64,000 nt of DNA from Rhizobiaceae bacterium (GTDB taxonomy: Bacteria > Pseudomonadota > Alphaproteobacteria > Rhizobiales > Rhizobiaceae), in contig JARGOX010000026.1 in assembly GCA_029233925.1 (NCBI GenBank), positions 1-64,000 of the forward strand. Reading direction: 5' to 3'. Shown here piece by piece: positions 34,888 to 43,729 of the stretch (positions are counted from its first letter, which is position 1; each line of letters begins with the position of its first letter). The translations under genes and the position numbers were made by a program. Under the pieces are notes generated by a model, which saw only the letters and a program-made list of their open reading frames with translations, was not told the DNA's origin and made no database searches.

Positions 34888-36312
34888 CTAGTCACCATAA
34901 CTCAATGCACTATCGGCCATACGCGTCGGCAGCAGGTGCGACCGGAATGTGTCGTGACGATGCCGGTCTTTGAGTGTTTCGGAACCACCGAAATAGAACC
35001 GGATGCCACCGTAGGCCCGGTAGAAATCACGATCACCAAAAGCCCCTTCCGCAAACAGGGACAGGCCCGGCAGAGCAGCAAAGCCCGGCCTGTATTCCAC
35101 GCCGACACGGCCGAGGAAATCATGATTCGGGTTTGTCTCGGCACCGGTTGTCAGCAAGAGGTCATCGTTCAGGTACCATTCGAAATCCAGTCGCCCCATG
35201 AAACCGTCATTTCCCTGGCCCTCGGAAAACTGGTAACCGGTCAGACCTGAGAATGTCACCTGTTCCAGATAGTATTCGCCTTCGGCTGCAATCAATCCCG
35301 TTCCGCGCGAATCCCCGAACAGATTGCCTGATTCGGTTTGCACGAAACCGGCTGCAAAGCCGAGCAGGCCCATGTCGGGGTTGCGCCAGAACAGATGCAG
35401 CGCGCCGCCGCCAAAAAAGTCGCCGTCATGGGCACCCAATGTCCCATCGATGCGGGCGCCAAATTGTTCGGCAAGCGGCATTGTGAATGCACCTTCCGTC
35501 ACAAAGGTACCTTGATCATCCAGAGCACCGCCCATGATTGCCAGTTCGGCATTGGGAGCCGATACGGCATGGTTGTTATTGGCAGCATCATCAGCATGGG
35601 CTGCCGCGACCGAGCCAATACCAAGAAAAGCGGCAACAGCGGACACATTGGCCCTTTTTGCGATACGTTCCAGAATGCCACGGCCAGCCTGCAGCGAACG
35701 ATTGTCAATGGGTGTGGCGTCGAAGCCCGGGTCGGAGAAACAGACCCGAACCGTGGAAATGAAATCGGTCGCGTCCCTGTCGCAGGTTCCCTGCAAAATT
35801 GTTCGGATCAGCGGTTCGGAAACCAGCATATGCGGGTGCCCGGATGATGCATCCTTTGGAAAACGATCACGATCAAGGACCGTGAACAAGGTTCCCGTGC
35901 GGCTGTCCCAGAGCAGTTTTTTGACACTAGGGCCAAAAACACGCCTCATCTCATGCGCAAACCGAACAAGTTTACCGGCCCGGTCAAAGACACCTGTGGG
36001 GTCAAACAGGATTTCATCGTGCATGAAGGGCGACACAAATGCCTCCAGGCTTTGAGCGCGTTCAAGCGTGCGCACGCTATGTCTTGCAACTTTGCAACGG
36101 GCATATCTGCTGTCGGACAACAGGTAGGATGATAATTTTCTGGATTGCTGCCGTGACATGGCGTTGCGTGGCGCGTGAATTTTCAGGACCGTCTTTTTTC
36201 CGTTGGCGGACCTGTCGGCACCAACCAGGAAAGCGCGGCCATAATTGCCACCCTTCAAGAGGCGTGAAAATTCTTGAGAAATCCTGGTATGATTATTGGT
36301 CGATAATGGCAA
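34888..36312 (-). CDS. two-part protein: soluble N-half, internal signal-like segment, beta-barrel-like C-half
   Basis: A 474-residue protein that I do not recognise. About residues 1-215 look soluble and mixed alpha/beta. Around residues 220-241 there is a stretch like a Sec signal peptide (NVSAVAAFLGIGSVAAAHAD). The rest (about 255-450) alternates aromatic and Gly-rich strands (GLTGYQFSEGQ, GVEYRPGF, YGGIRFYFGG), as in small outer-membrane barrels. The start is a TTG at 36312, because GAGGAGA lies exactly six bases upstream; the frame is open to 36363. It converges on the patatin gene. Either two genes have fused or an internal start makes a separate barrel protein. Confidence 0.55.
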   Translation of the reverse strand: MPLSTNNHTRISQEFSRLLKGGNYGRAFLVGADRSANGKKTVLKIHAPRNAMSRQQSRKLSSYLLSDSRYARCKVARHSVRTLERAQSLEAFVSPFMHDEILFDPTGVFDRAGKLVRFAHEMRRVFGPSVKKLLWDSRTGTLFTVLDRDRFPKDASSGHPHMLVSEPLIRTILQGTCDRDATDFISTVRVCFSDPGFDATPIDNRSLQAGRGILERIAKRANVSAVAAFLGIGSVAAAHADDAANNNHAVSAPNAELAIMGGALDDQGTFVTEGAFTMPLAEQFGARIDGTLGAHDGDFFGGGALHLFWRNPDMGLLGFAAGFVQTESGNLFGDSRGTGLIAAEGEYYLEQVTFSGLTGYQFSEGQGNDGFMGRLDFEWYLNDDLLLTTGAETNPNHDFLGRVGVEYRPGFAALPGLSLFAEGAFGDRDFYRAYGGIRFYFGGSETLKDRHRHDTFRSHLLPTRMADSALSYGD

Positions 36313-36456
36313 ACCTGTTCTCCTCGATACGTCTATATGAAAAGCTCCCTCGGCCAGTCGCAAAAAAGACTGTAAGCGCAGAAATGTTACAACAGGAGCA
36401 TAGGTGTTTCTAGGTAAAAAACTAACCTTTTGTTAACCTTTTCCTGTCTGGCTCCT

Positions 36457-37671
36457 CTATCCAATATTCAGGATACGGCGAAAAACGTCATTTGCAAATC
36501 CCGGTTTGTTTTGCGGATCGGTAGAATTCATGTAACCGATACAACTTTGTGCAAGCCCGAATGCCCGTCGTCGTGCCAATCGCGGTTTCCGCGCCTGTTC
36601 GCAGGCTGACAACCAGAATGGCCACCACGGCTTTACCCGCTCTTGCCAGGACCAGCTTCTGATCCTTTCGCGGTTCTCCAGGCAAAGCGCCCTATATTCA
36701 TCTTCATTGGTCAGTATGTTTTTCAGCGCCAGAGCAAAAGAGTTGGGACTTGAGTTTTTCAAAATATACCGGGATTGCAGTGGCCCGAAGAGTTCCGGAA
36801 CGATGCCGACATCCGTCGAAACAACTGGCACGCCGCAGGCCATGGCCTCCAGCACCGGATTTGGCGTTCCCTCCATCGAAGATGTACAGGCCAGAATGTC
36901 AATCTTGCGATAGAATTGCGGCATTTCATGAAACGGGATGTGTTTGACCTGTGGATCGGCAACCTGCGCAATCGCGGGTATCCCGGTATTTTTCAGATGT
37001 TCCAGCGCAGGCGTGAAAAGACGATGATAGCCTTTGGGGTCTCCACCTTGATGTTTGCCCCACTTGCTGTTGCCCACCCAACCAACAATGGGCTGGTCGC
37101 GTTCACACGGACCCTGTTCATCCGGATAGAACAGGTCAAGGTCCACGCCATCTGTTATGACGCAGTCAGGCGGCGGAAGATGAGGCACAGATGTATATAT
37201 TTTCTGCAGCTTTTGGGACGAAACCGAATAGGCATCGATCAGATGAAAAGAGGTCGTCCGCTCGAACAGCGATTCCTGTGAAAGGTGCAGGTGGTCGTAG
37301 ACTGACGTTGTCAGTGCGCGGTTGCCGATTGTCTCAACGATATCGATGAAATCGACGCCCATCTCGTGGGCTGCTGACAGCATGGTCTCAGGTCTCAAAA
37401 ATTCAAAAAGGTCCTCTCGCCAGAAAAGATGAACCAGATCAATCTGTTCCGACGCAATAACTTCGAAAAGCCTTGTCAAATCACGGTTCCTGCCTGACAT
37501 CATGTAATATTTGCTGATGTCCAGATAATCAGGCGCGAATCGAATGATATTGTCGGCAATGTGGTCAAATGCCCAATTGGGTTGATCCGGGCACAACAGA
37601 ATGCGCAAAGGGCGTTTGAGAAGCGAACGGGCGCGACTGGCGGGATCTGTTGACTGCAGCTTGTCGTTCAT
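36457..37671 (-). CDS. glycosyltransferase, GT4-like
   Basis: A 404-residue GT-B-fold transferase. The C-terminal half has the nucleotide-sugar site of GT4 enzymes: VGWVGNSKWGKHQGGDPKG at its start, then SSMEGTPNPVLEAMACGVPVVSTDVGIVPE in outline, with the EGxxxxxxE pattern. The N-terminal half (RILLCPDQPNWAFDHIADNI) is the acceptor domain. There are no membrane helices. The product is probably a cell-surface glycan. The ATG at 37671 is taken over an upstream GTG. The gene is divergent from the DUF2194-like deacetylase at 37892, which suggests a shared exopolysaccharide function. Confidence 0.82.
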   Translation of the reverse strand: MNDKLQSTDPASRARSLLKRPLRILLCPDQPNWAFDHIADNIIRFAPDYLDISKYYMMSGRNRDLTRLFEVIASEQIDLVHLFWREDLFEFLRPETMLSAAHEMGVDFIDIVETIGNRALTTSVYDHLHLSQESLFERTTSFHLIDAYSVSSQKLQKIYTSVPHLPPPDCVITDGVDLDLFYPDEQGPCERDQPIVGWVGNSKWGKHQGGDPKGYHRLFTPALEHLKNTGIPAIAQVADPQVKHIPFHEMPQFYRKIDILACTSSMEGTPNPVLEAMACGVPVVSTDVGIVPELFGPLQSRYILKNSSPNSFALALKNILTNEDEYRALCLENRERIRSWSWQERVKPWWPFWLSACEQARKPRLARRRAFGLAQSCIGYMNSTDPQNKPGFANDVFRRILNIG

Positions 37672-37891
37672 TCTTTGCCCCACGCTCTCATCAAACGCTC
37701 AGTTGCAAATGGGCCCGGTTGTCCTTGAAAACGGTGTCTGAAGACAAGTTCAGCGGATAGGGTTAAAGTGTCCCTGAATCGGAGCCATTGGTGAAAATGG
37801 TATAGGAGCGTTGCAATAGGCGCAAATGGCAGTTTGCGGCTGTAATGATATTCAGTATTGACCGATACGGTCAAATTGATGAGAAGTGCTC

Positions 37892-39688
37892 ATGTTCTCC
37901 AGAATTTGGGGCAGGCCCCGTCCATCCCCGGCATTGAGGCCGGATGCGTATTGTGAACAACGCATTTTGTTGCTTTATGATTCGACAGACACCTACGCTG
38001 TCAGTGCCTATGAAAACGCAGTAAAGGCGCTGGACTATGCGCGTCTGGAGTTCATGAGCCTCGATTTTTCGCACGAAGAGGAATGGCCTGACCTGACGCG
38101 GTTCAGTTCATTGCTGCTCTGTGCAGAATACCTGTTTAATCTTGATGACCGTCAGGTGGTCGCCATTCGCAGTTACGTTGCCCAAGGCGGCGGGCTTGCC
38201 GTTATCTACCGCGGCTGGAACGTTGGTCTGGCCGATCTGCTCGGTGTTCCGGATGGGAAGGATTGGCCGACTTTTGTTGCCCTTCCAGTGGAGGCTTTGC
38301 ACTTTACGACAGACATTTTTCCGGGATTTCAAGGGATTCAACTGTCTCCGGAAGACGCATCTGGCCACGAGCCTTATGATTTTGAACCGAGTTCGCAGGC
38401 ACAGGTTATCGCGACCTCCGGTCATGGTCGTCCGCTGGCCTGGTTTGTGCGCTTCGGGCAGGGAAGAGTAATCTACTGGAATTCGGCAGTGCTGGCGGAA
38501 AAACCGATGCGGGGCTTGATTATCCAGTCGCTGATGTGTGTACAGCAGATGTCTGTCTTGCCAATCGCCAATGTTGCGACGATCCAGATTGACGATTTTC
38601 CACCGGCATGCGAGCCGGACTGTGCTGCCCTGGCCGTGTCGGATTATGCGGACACGCATCCCGTCACCTTCTTCCACCGTATCTGGTTGCCTGACATGAC
38701 GGCATTGGCGGAGGATTTTGGCCTGATATACACCTATCTGCCTATTTTTGACTATGCGGGTGTAGGAGAGCCACCCTTTGAATTTGACAATTGGCACGCC
38801 CAGAAGGTCGAAATCCATGGCATGCCTGTTTCATACAAGACCCATACTGCATGGACAGTCGCCCGAACGGGTGAATTGGGATTGCACGGTTACAACCACG
38901 ACCCACTGACACTGGAATACTGGCCTGACAAAGCTGCAATGGCCAGTGCCCTGAAGGCTGTCGTTGAACACTGGAAGCTCAATGATTTCGGTCCGCTGCC
39001 CACAACCTATGTTCCGCCCAACAACATCTATGATGCTGCAGGCGCAAGGGCGATCAGTGAGGCGATTCCAGGATTGCAGGTTATTTGTGGACTTTATCTG
39101 TCGGGTGATTTTGAATTGGGCGCAGATAGGGAATTTGGACCCGAACCATGGAACAACCGGCTTTTTTCCATGCCGCGTGCAACATGGGGATACGAGCGCA
39201 CGGACAAGCAGCGATTTGCCATGGTTTCGCAAATCGCAAATATGGGCGTGTGGACACATTTCCTCCATGCCGACGATGTTTATGATACGCTGGGGAATTA
39301 TCCGCAAATGCCCTACCACCGCAATCCGGACTCCAAACCCTGGCGAGGATCAGGCACCGGTCAGGAAGACGGACTCTTTTACGCGTTCCAGGCCTGGATG
39401 GAATTCACGCGATCAGAATTTCCGTGGCTGAATTTTGTTGAGACCAGAGCGGCTTTGCCCATCGTCAAATCGCATCTGGACAATGCCGTTGACGTGCGTT
39501 TCGCTCGAAACAGCCTCTCGCTATCGATGAAGCATCTGACCTGTTTTCAGCTTCGTTTAAACACTGGCCTGCATCTCAATCCAGCAGGCTTGTCAAATGC
39601 CGAACTGGTCCATAGTCAAAGTTGTAACGGAAATGAACTCTATACGGTGCGTGCCATAGGGCATGAAGTGAAACTGGAAATCCTGTAA
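37892..39688 (+). CDS. DUF2194-like protein with polysaccharide-deacetylase features
   Basis: A 598-residue protein. The first 220 residues resemble a glutamine-amidotransferase-like flavodoxin fold (LLLYDSTDTYAVSAYENAVKALD, then SYVAQGGGLAVIYRGWN). The following part has NodB-like deacetylase motifs: paired Asp in IQIDDFPP near residue 231 and HxxxH in LHGYNHDP near residue 331. This combination matches what I know of DUF2194. No signal peptide is evident. The ATG at 37892 has GAGAAG upstream. It probably trims or de-acetylates the glycan made with the divergent glycosyltransferase. Confidence 0.65.
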   Translation: MFSRIWGRPRPSPALRPDAYCEQRILLLYDSTDTYAVSAYENAVKALDYARLEFMSLDFSHEEEWPDLTRFSSLLLCAEYLFNLDDRQVVAIRSYVAQGGGLAVIYRGWNVGLADLLGVPDGKDWPTFVALPVEALHFTTDIFPGFQGIQLSPEDASGHEPYDFEPSSQAQVIATSGHGRPLAWFVRFGQGRVIYWNSAVLAEKPMRGLIIQSLMCVQQMSVLPIANVATIQIDDFPPACEPDCAALAVSDYADTHPVTFFHRIWLPDMTALAEDFGLIYTYLPIFDYAGVGEPPFEFDNWHAQKVEIHGMPVSYKTHTAWTVARTGELGLHGYNHDPLTLEYWPDKAAMASALKAVVEHWKLNDFGPLPTTYVPPNNIYDAAGARAISEAIPGLQVICGLYLSGDFELGADREFGPEPWNNRLFSMPRATWGYERTDKQRFAMVSQIANMGVWTHFLHADDVYDTLGNYPQMPYHRNPDSKPWRGSGTGQEDGLFYAFQAWMEFTRSEFPWLNFVETRAALPIVKSHLDNAVDVRFARNSLSLSMKHLTCFQLRLNTGLHLNPAGLSNAELVHSQSCNGNELYTVRAIGHEVKLEIL

Positions 39689-39795
39689 ACTACACGCAGC
39701 CCGGCCAATTGGCCTGTTTTGTTGACAGGGGTCGCATCGAAAAGAAACGGATGAATGTCGGCGAGGCATTCCCTTGTAAATTTCAAGGAAAATGG

Positions 39796-39832
39796 AACAT
39801 GTTGTCGATTGTCGCAGCCGACAACATGTTTT
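39796..39832. terminator. intrinsic terminator between convergent genes
   Basis: AACATGTTGTCG (39796-39807) pairs perfectly with CGACAACATGTT (39819-39830) across an 11-base loop and is followed by TT within a TTTT run. It lies between the convergent DUF2194-like gene and the CBS gene and is likely to end the former's transcript. Confidence 0.65.
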
Positions 39833-39878
39833 GTGTCAAGTGGATTTTGTAAAGTGGTCGAAAAGGCTTCTGCTCTGA

Positions 39879-40298
39879 TCAGTATTGCGCAAGCAGATAT
39901 TTGACGAGGTCCGTTGTCGTCACGATACCGACCAGATCACCATCATTGTCCACGACCGCCAGAGAGTGGTGGCCTCCTTCGCTCAGCTTTTCAGCAGCCG
40001 ATCGGATCGCGTCGTCAGCCTTGATCGTGTTCAGATCGGTCGACATGATCTTTTCGATGGAGAACTGTGAATCCAGATATTCAGCATTGGCTGCATCCGG
40101 CGTGCCATAGGCATCAAGGCTGAGCTTCATCATGTCTGAAGAACTGATCATCCCGACCAGTTTTTTGCCATTGACGACCGGAACGTGGTGAATCGGGTTT
40201 TCCGTCAGCAGCCGGTAAACCTCGCTGGGCTTCTGAGCGATATGGGCGGTCACTGTCTCAGCGGACATGATATGGGAAACGGGCTCGTTGTGTCGCAT
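39879..40298 (-). CDS. protein with two CBS domains
   Basis: A 139-residue stand-alone Bateman module: CBS1 about residues 10-60 (IMSAETVTAHIAQKPSEVYRLLTENPIHHVPVVNGKKLVGMIS in outline) and CBS2 about 80-137 (ending DGDLVGIVTTTDLVKYLL). Such pairs bind adenine nucleotides and report energy state or act as small regulators. AAGGAG before the ATG at 40298 decides that start over an upstream one at 40343. No enzyme domain is attached. Confidence 0.87.
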   Translation of the reverse strand: MRHNEPVSHIMSAETVTAHIAQKPSEVYRLLTENPIHHVPVVNGKKLVGMISSSDMMKLSLDAYGTPDAANAEYLDSQFSIEKIMSTDLNTIKADDAIRSAAEKLSEGGHHSLAVVDNDGDLVGIVTTTDLVKYLLAQY

Positions 40299-40778
40299 TT
40301 TCACTCCTTGGTTACCGGGTAAATCCGGAATGTGTGTATGCATAAAACGATATCTTATTCGCCAGGTCGTTGCTTGACCTGTATCAAGTTCATCCGCTGT
40401 ATTGTGTTGAACGCGAAGGCAGGCGGCGTGGTTTGCGGTGGTATCGGGTGCAGACCACAGCGACTATTGACTTCCATTATGGCGCTGGCCTAAGAATCCA
40501 GTAGAATTTTCAGGATAGGTGGACGATCACGATCTTCCTGCATTGATGATCGATGGGGAAGCTGTGGTCAAAATGTTCGTCCGCACATATCGTGACAGGC
40601 CAGTCCATTTCGAAACCGTCGCAACAAGCAGGCTGTACATGTCCTCGCGATTGTATGCGACAGGCGGTCACTGCCTGCGAGCAAGGGAAAGCAGCGGCTT
40701 CAAAATATTCGTTTCAAACTGCGACAAGAGTTCAATTCCAGCGGATATTGTTCGCGATCATTTCAACCGGAGGAAACC
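40299..40778. other. 480-base intergenic region upstream of the THI5/TauA-type transporter
   Basis: It lies between two genes transcribed away from each other, so it should hold both promoters. A GTG-started frame at 40519-40782 has no ribosome binding site or recognisable domain. I looked for a TPP riboswitch core and for the hut-type palindrome seen at 49028 and found neither. Confidence 0.45.
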
Positions 40779-41792
40779 ATGACGAAAATCAACAGAAGAC
40801 AAACCATTGCCCTGATGGCAGGCGTTGCCGCATCGGCGCTGATAGCTCTGCCGGCTCAGGCCAAGACAAAGATCAAGGTTGGCGCCCTGCGTTTTACCAG
40901 CCATGCCGCAAGTTTTGTGGCGTTTGAGCGGGGTTATTTTGACGACGCCGGCCTTGAAGTCGAATTCGTCTTTTTCGATGCCGCGCAGCCCATGGCCATC
41001 GCGGTTGCCTCCGGCGATGTCGATTATGCGGTGACGGCAATTTCGGGTGGTCTGATTTCCCTGGCTGAAAAGGGTGCTGCAAAGGTCGTTGGCGGGGCGC
41101 TATCGGAAGAAAAGGGCATTGATGGCCAGAAAATCCTGGTCTCGGACGCCGCCTTCAAATCCGGCGTCACCGACCCATCGAAGCTTGATGGCAGGTCCTT
41201 TGCCATTACTCAGGCTGGATCGTCTTTCCATTACATGGGCGCCAAGATCGCCGCCAAGGAAGGCATCACGCTGAAATTTGTACCCCTGCAGAAAACCGGT
41301 GCCATCATCGGTGCGATCAAATCCGGCCAGGTGGATGCCTGGTCCATCGTGCCGCATATTGCCAAGCCACTGGCTGCCAGCGGTGCTGTTCATATCATCG
41401 GTGATGTTGCCGACTATGTGGATGACTACCAGGTGACCACTGTATTCACGTCAGCCGGCAATGCCGCCAATGAACGCGAACAGACGCAAGCCTTTTTGAC
41501 GGCATTCTCCAGAGGCGCCGCTGACTTTAACGCGGCGCTGGTCGACAAGACGGCTGGCGATGACGGCGCGGAAGACATGGTGAAACTGGTTCACAAATAT
41601 GTCTATGCAGACCGTCCTTACGAGAAGGCCGCGCCAAGCATCATCAATGGCGCCATGCGCATCAATGCCGATGCCGCGATGAATGTGGCGTCGATCAAGG
41701 ATCAGCTGGACTGGTTCAAGGCAGAAGACCTGGTCAAGGATACGATTACCTATGACACCCTGGTCGATGGGTCTTACGTCAAAGCCAAGTAA
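40779..41792 (+). CDS. ABC transporter substrate-binding protein, nitrate/sulfonate/THI5-like (NMT1) family
   Basis: A 337-residue periplasmic binding protein with an N-terminal signal (ending PAQA near residue 29; RR near residues 6-7 is compatible with Tat or Sec). The opening IKVGALRFTSHAASFVAFERGYFDDAGLEVEFVFFD in outline and the ASGDVDYAV segment are typical of SsuA/TauA/ThiY-type proteins. GGAGG stands upstream of the ATG. It heads a three-gene transporter operon. Members bind sulfonates, nitrate, pyrimidines or aromatic acids; nothing here fixes the ligand, although the nearby hut genes make an imidazole compound possible. Confidence 0.85.
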   Translation: MTKINRRQTIALMAGVAASALIALPAQAKTKIKVGALRFTSHAASFVAFERGYFDDAGLEVEFVFFDAAQPMAIAVASGDVDYAVTAISGGLISLAEKGAAKVVGGALSEEKGIDGQKILVSDAAFKSGVTDPSKLDGRSFAITQAGSSFHYMGAKIAAKEGITLKFVPLQKTGAIIGAIKSGQVDAWSIVPHIAKPLAASGAVHIIGDVADYVDDYQVTTVFTSAGNAANEREQTQAFLTAFSRGAADFNAALVDKTAGDDGAEDMVKLVHKYVYADRPYEKAAPSIINGAMRINADAAMNVASIKDQLDWFKAEDLVKDTITYDTLVDGSYVKAK

Positions 41793-41800
41793 TCTGTGCA

Positions 41801-41822
41801 GGGCAGGCGGTCTCGCCTGCCC
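41801..41822 (+). terminator. intercistronic hairpin between binding-protein and ATPase genes
   Basis: GGGCAGGCG (41801-41809) pairs with CGCCTGCCC (41814-41822) across a 4-base loop and is followed by a pyrimidine-rich run (TTCTTCTACTT). It lies in the 65-base gap after the binding-protein stop. Partial termination or mRNA stabilisation would favour excess binding protein. Confidence 0.6.
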
Positions 41823-41857
41823 TTCTTCTACTTCAGCAGAAAATCAGCGGAACCGGC

Positions 41858-42625
41858 ATGGACCTGCGTCTTGAGAATATCGGTCACTCCTATGGAGACA
41901 TGGAGGTCATGCAGGGAATGGACCTTGAGATTCCGGCTGGAAAGATCGTCTGCATCGTTGGACCATCGGGATGCGGAAAATCAACGTTATTGCGGCTGAT
42001 AGGCGGCCTTGAGCAGCCGACCACGGGCCGTGTTCTGCAGATCGGCGAGCCCCCGGTGGAAAGCCTCAATCCGCTTACTTTCGTTTTTCAGGACTTTGCA
42101 CTGCTGCCATGGCGCACGGTTGAGGGCAATATCAGCCTGGTGCTCGAGGATCATGGCATTCGCGGCAAACAGGCCGATGCCATCATTTCCGGTGTGCTTG
42201 CCAGAACCAAGCTGACCGAATTTCGCAAGGCCCTGCCCAAACAATTGTCCGGTGGCATGAAACAGCGTGTCGCGATCTCCAGAGCTCTGGCGGTCAATCC
42301 TGCCGTCATGCTGATGGATGAGCCGCTGTCAGCCCTCGACAGCCAGACCCGCGAATTGCTGATGGATGATCTTGTCAGCCTTTGGACCCGCGAACCCTTT
42401 ACCGCCGTCTATGTGACCCACAATCTTCATGAGGCCGTCAGGCTTGGTCACTTCATTGTGGTTTTGTCCCGGCGACCCGGACGCATCCGCGAAGTGGTCG
42501 CCGTCGACAAGCCGCTTGCCGAACGGGAACTCGGCGACGTCGACCTGGAACAGACACAAAAGTATTTGTGGAACCTGATGCGCGAAGAGGCTCTGGCTGC
42601 CGACAAGGAGCTGATCAATGTCTGA
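41858..42625 (+). CDS. ABC transporter ATP-binding protein, SsuB/TauB-like
   Basis: A 255-residue ATPase with Walker A GPSGCGKST (from about residue 38), Q-loop FQDFALLPWRTV, signature LSGGMKQRVAISRAL, Walker B VMLMDEPLSALD and switch His in VTHNLHEAV. All are intact and typical of the nitrate/sulfonate/taurine subfamily. It overlaps the permease start by eight bases. Confidence 0.9.
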   Translation: MDLRLENIGHSYGDMEVMQGMDLEIPAGKIVCIVGPSGCGKSTLLRLIGGLEQPTTGRVLQIGEPPVESLNPLTFVFQDFALLPWRTVEGNISLVLEDHGIRGKQADAIISGVLARTKLTEFRKALPKQLSGGMKQRVAISRALAVNPAVMLMDEPLSALDSQTRELLMDDLVSLWTREPFTAVYVTHNLHEAVRLGHFIVVLSRRPGRIREVVAVDKPLAERELGDVDLEQTQKYLWNLMREEALAADKELINV

Positions 42626-43427
42626 CAGTGTGCAAGCCAAGCAGACAAAATCGGTCGCCTTTCGTGGCGGCGGCTTTTCACCCATACACATCAAATGGGT
42701 TGGCCTGTCGGTTTTTGTCACGCTGATACTGGTTCTGGAGGCGGGCACCCGTTCCGGTTTCATTTCCAACCTGACCATGCCGCGTCCCTCCGACGTCGGC
42801 TGGACCTTTGTCGAACTGTGGACGAGCGGCCTGTTGTGGAAACACGTCCTGCCCTCCGTTTCGCGGCTGCTCGTCGGCGCCACCCTCGGTGCATCGCTGG
42901 GCATCGGCGTCGGGATATTGATCGGTCTTTTCTCCTATATTCGTGCCGGGCTGGTGCCACTGATCTCCGCCATTTTCCCCGTTCCTAAAATCGCCCTTCT
43001 GCCGCTTTTTGTCATCTGGTTCGGCATCGATGAAACCTCCAAATATGCCTTGATCGCCTTTGGCACATTCACACCCACCGTGGTCTCCACCTTCGGCGCT
43101 GTCGACAATGTCGACCGCTCACTGATCCGCATGGGGCAGAGTTTTTCCCTTTCATGGTTTTCCATTGTCACCAAGATTGTGCTGCCAGGCGCCATGCCCG
43201 GCATCCTGTCTGGGCTGCGTGTATCACTGGCAATTGCCATTATCCTGCTGGTCGCCGCGGAAATGCTGGGCGCGGAATACGGCATCGGCGCCTATATATT
43301 GCAGGCCGGTTCCCTCTATGATCTGGAGCGCCTGTTTGCCGGCGTTGTCATACTGTCCGTCATGGGCGTGACCGTCAGCGCCGTGATCGGCTTCTTCGAA
43401 AAGCGTTTGCTTGGATGGCGGTCGTAG
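42618..43427 (+). CDS. ABC transporter permease, SsuC/TauC-like
   Basis: A 269-residue permease with about six transmembrane helices. The conserved cytoplasmic loop lies near residues 165-190 (MGQSFSLSWFSIVTKIVLPGAMPGILSGLR), with the G...I..P...P spacing that docks the ATPase. It completes the operon 40779-43427, which converges on hutU. Confidence 0.9.
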   Translation: MSDSVQAKQTKSVAFRGGGFSPIHIKWVGLSVFVTLILVLEAGTRSGFISNLTMPRPSDVGWTFVELWTSGLLWKHVLPSVSRLLVGATLGASLGIGVGILIGLFSYIRAGLVPLISAIFPVPKIALLPLFVIWFGIDETSKYALIAFGTFTPTVVSTFGAVDNVDRSLIRMGQSFSLSWFSIVTKIVLPGAMPGILSGLRVSLAIAIILLVAAEMLGAEYGIGAYILQAGSLYDLERLFAGVVILSVMGVTVSAVIGFFEKRLLGWRS

Positions 43428-43729
43428 CCGGATCGCTGCGCAAGTCGAGCGGATTTCGGGGCAAGAAATGCGGTAAATTCAAGGGGATGGATGCTCTTGT
43501 TGATTCACCCAAATGGGCAGGGCTTCGGAAACTCAACCCGTCATGCCACAAATCAATGTAACAACAACCGGATAGATTGAAATTCGGACTCATTTTCCCG
43601 GAAATGACTTCCGGCCTGACATGCCCGAAATCACGCCAGTCAAATGCAACCATAAGATTCTGAAATCAACCCTTTGCAACGGTTTCCTGAATCAGAATGG
43701 CAACCGCTTTTGAGGGATGAACCAGCCCG
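43428..43729. other. 302-base gap between convergent permease and hutU genes
   Basis: No gene, clear hairpin with T-tract or repeat could be supported here. It should contain the 3' ends of both transcripts. Confidence 0.45.

Noticed and set aside
37668..37874. A 68-codon frame upstream of the glycosyltransferase on the minus strand.
   Set aside because: It occupies the divergent promoter region, overlaps the glycosyltransferase start and has no recognisable features.
40299..40778. A TPP riboswitch, because THI5-like binding proteins can belong to thiamine salvage.
   Set aside because: I could not find the conserved thiamine-box core by eye.
40519..40782. An 87-codon GTG-started frame before the THI5/TauA-type transporter.
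   Set aside because: No ribosome binding site, no domain, and it overlaps the true start of the binding-protein gene.
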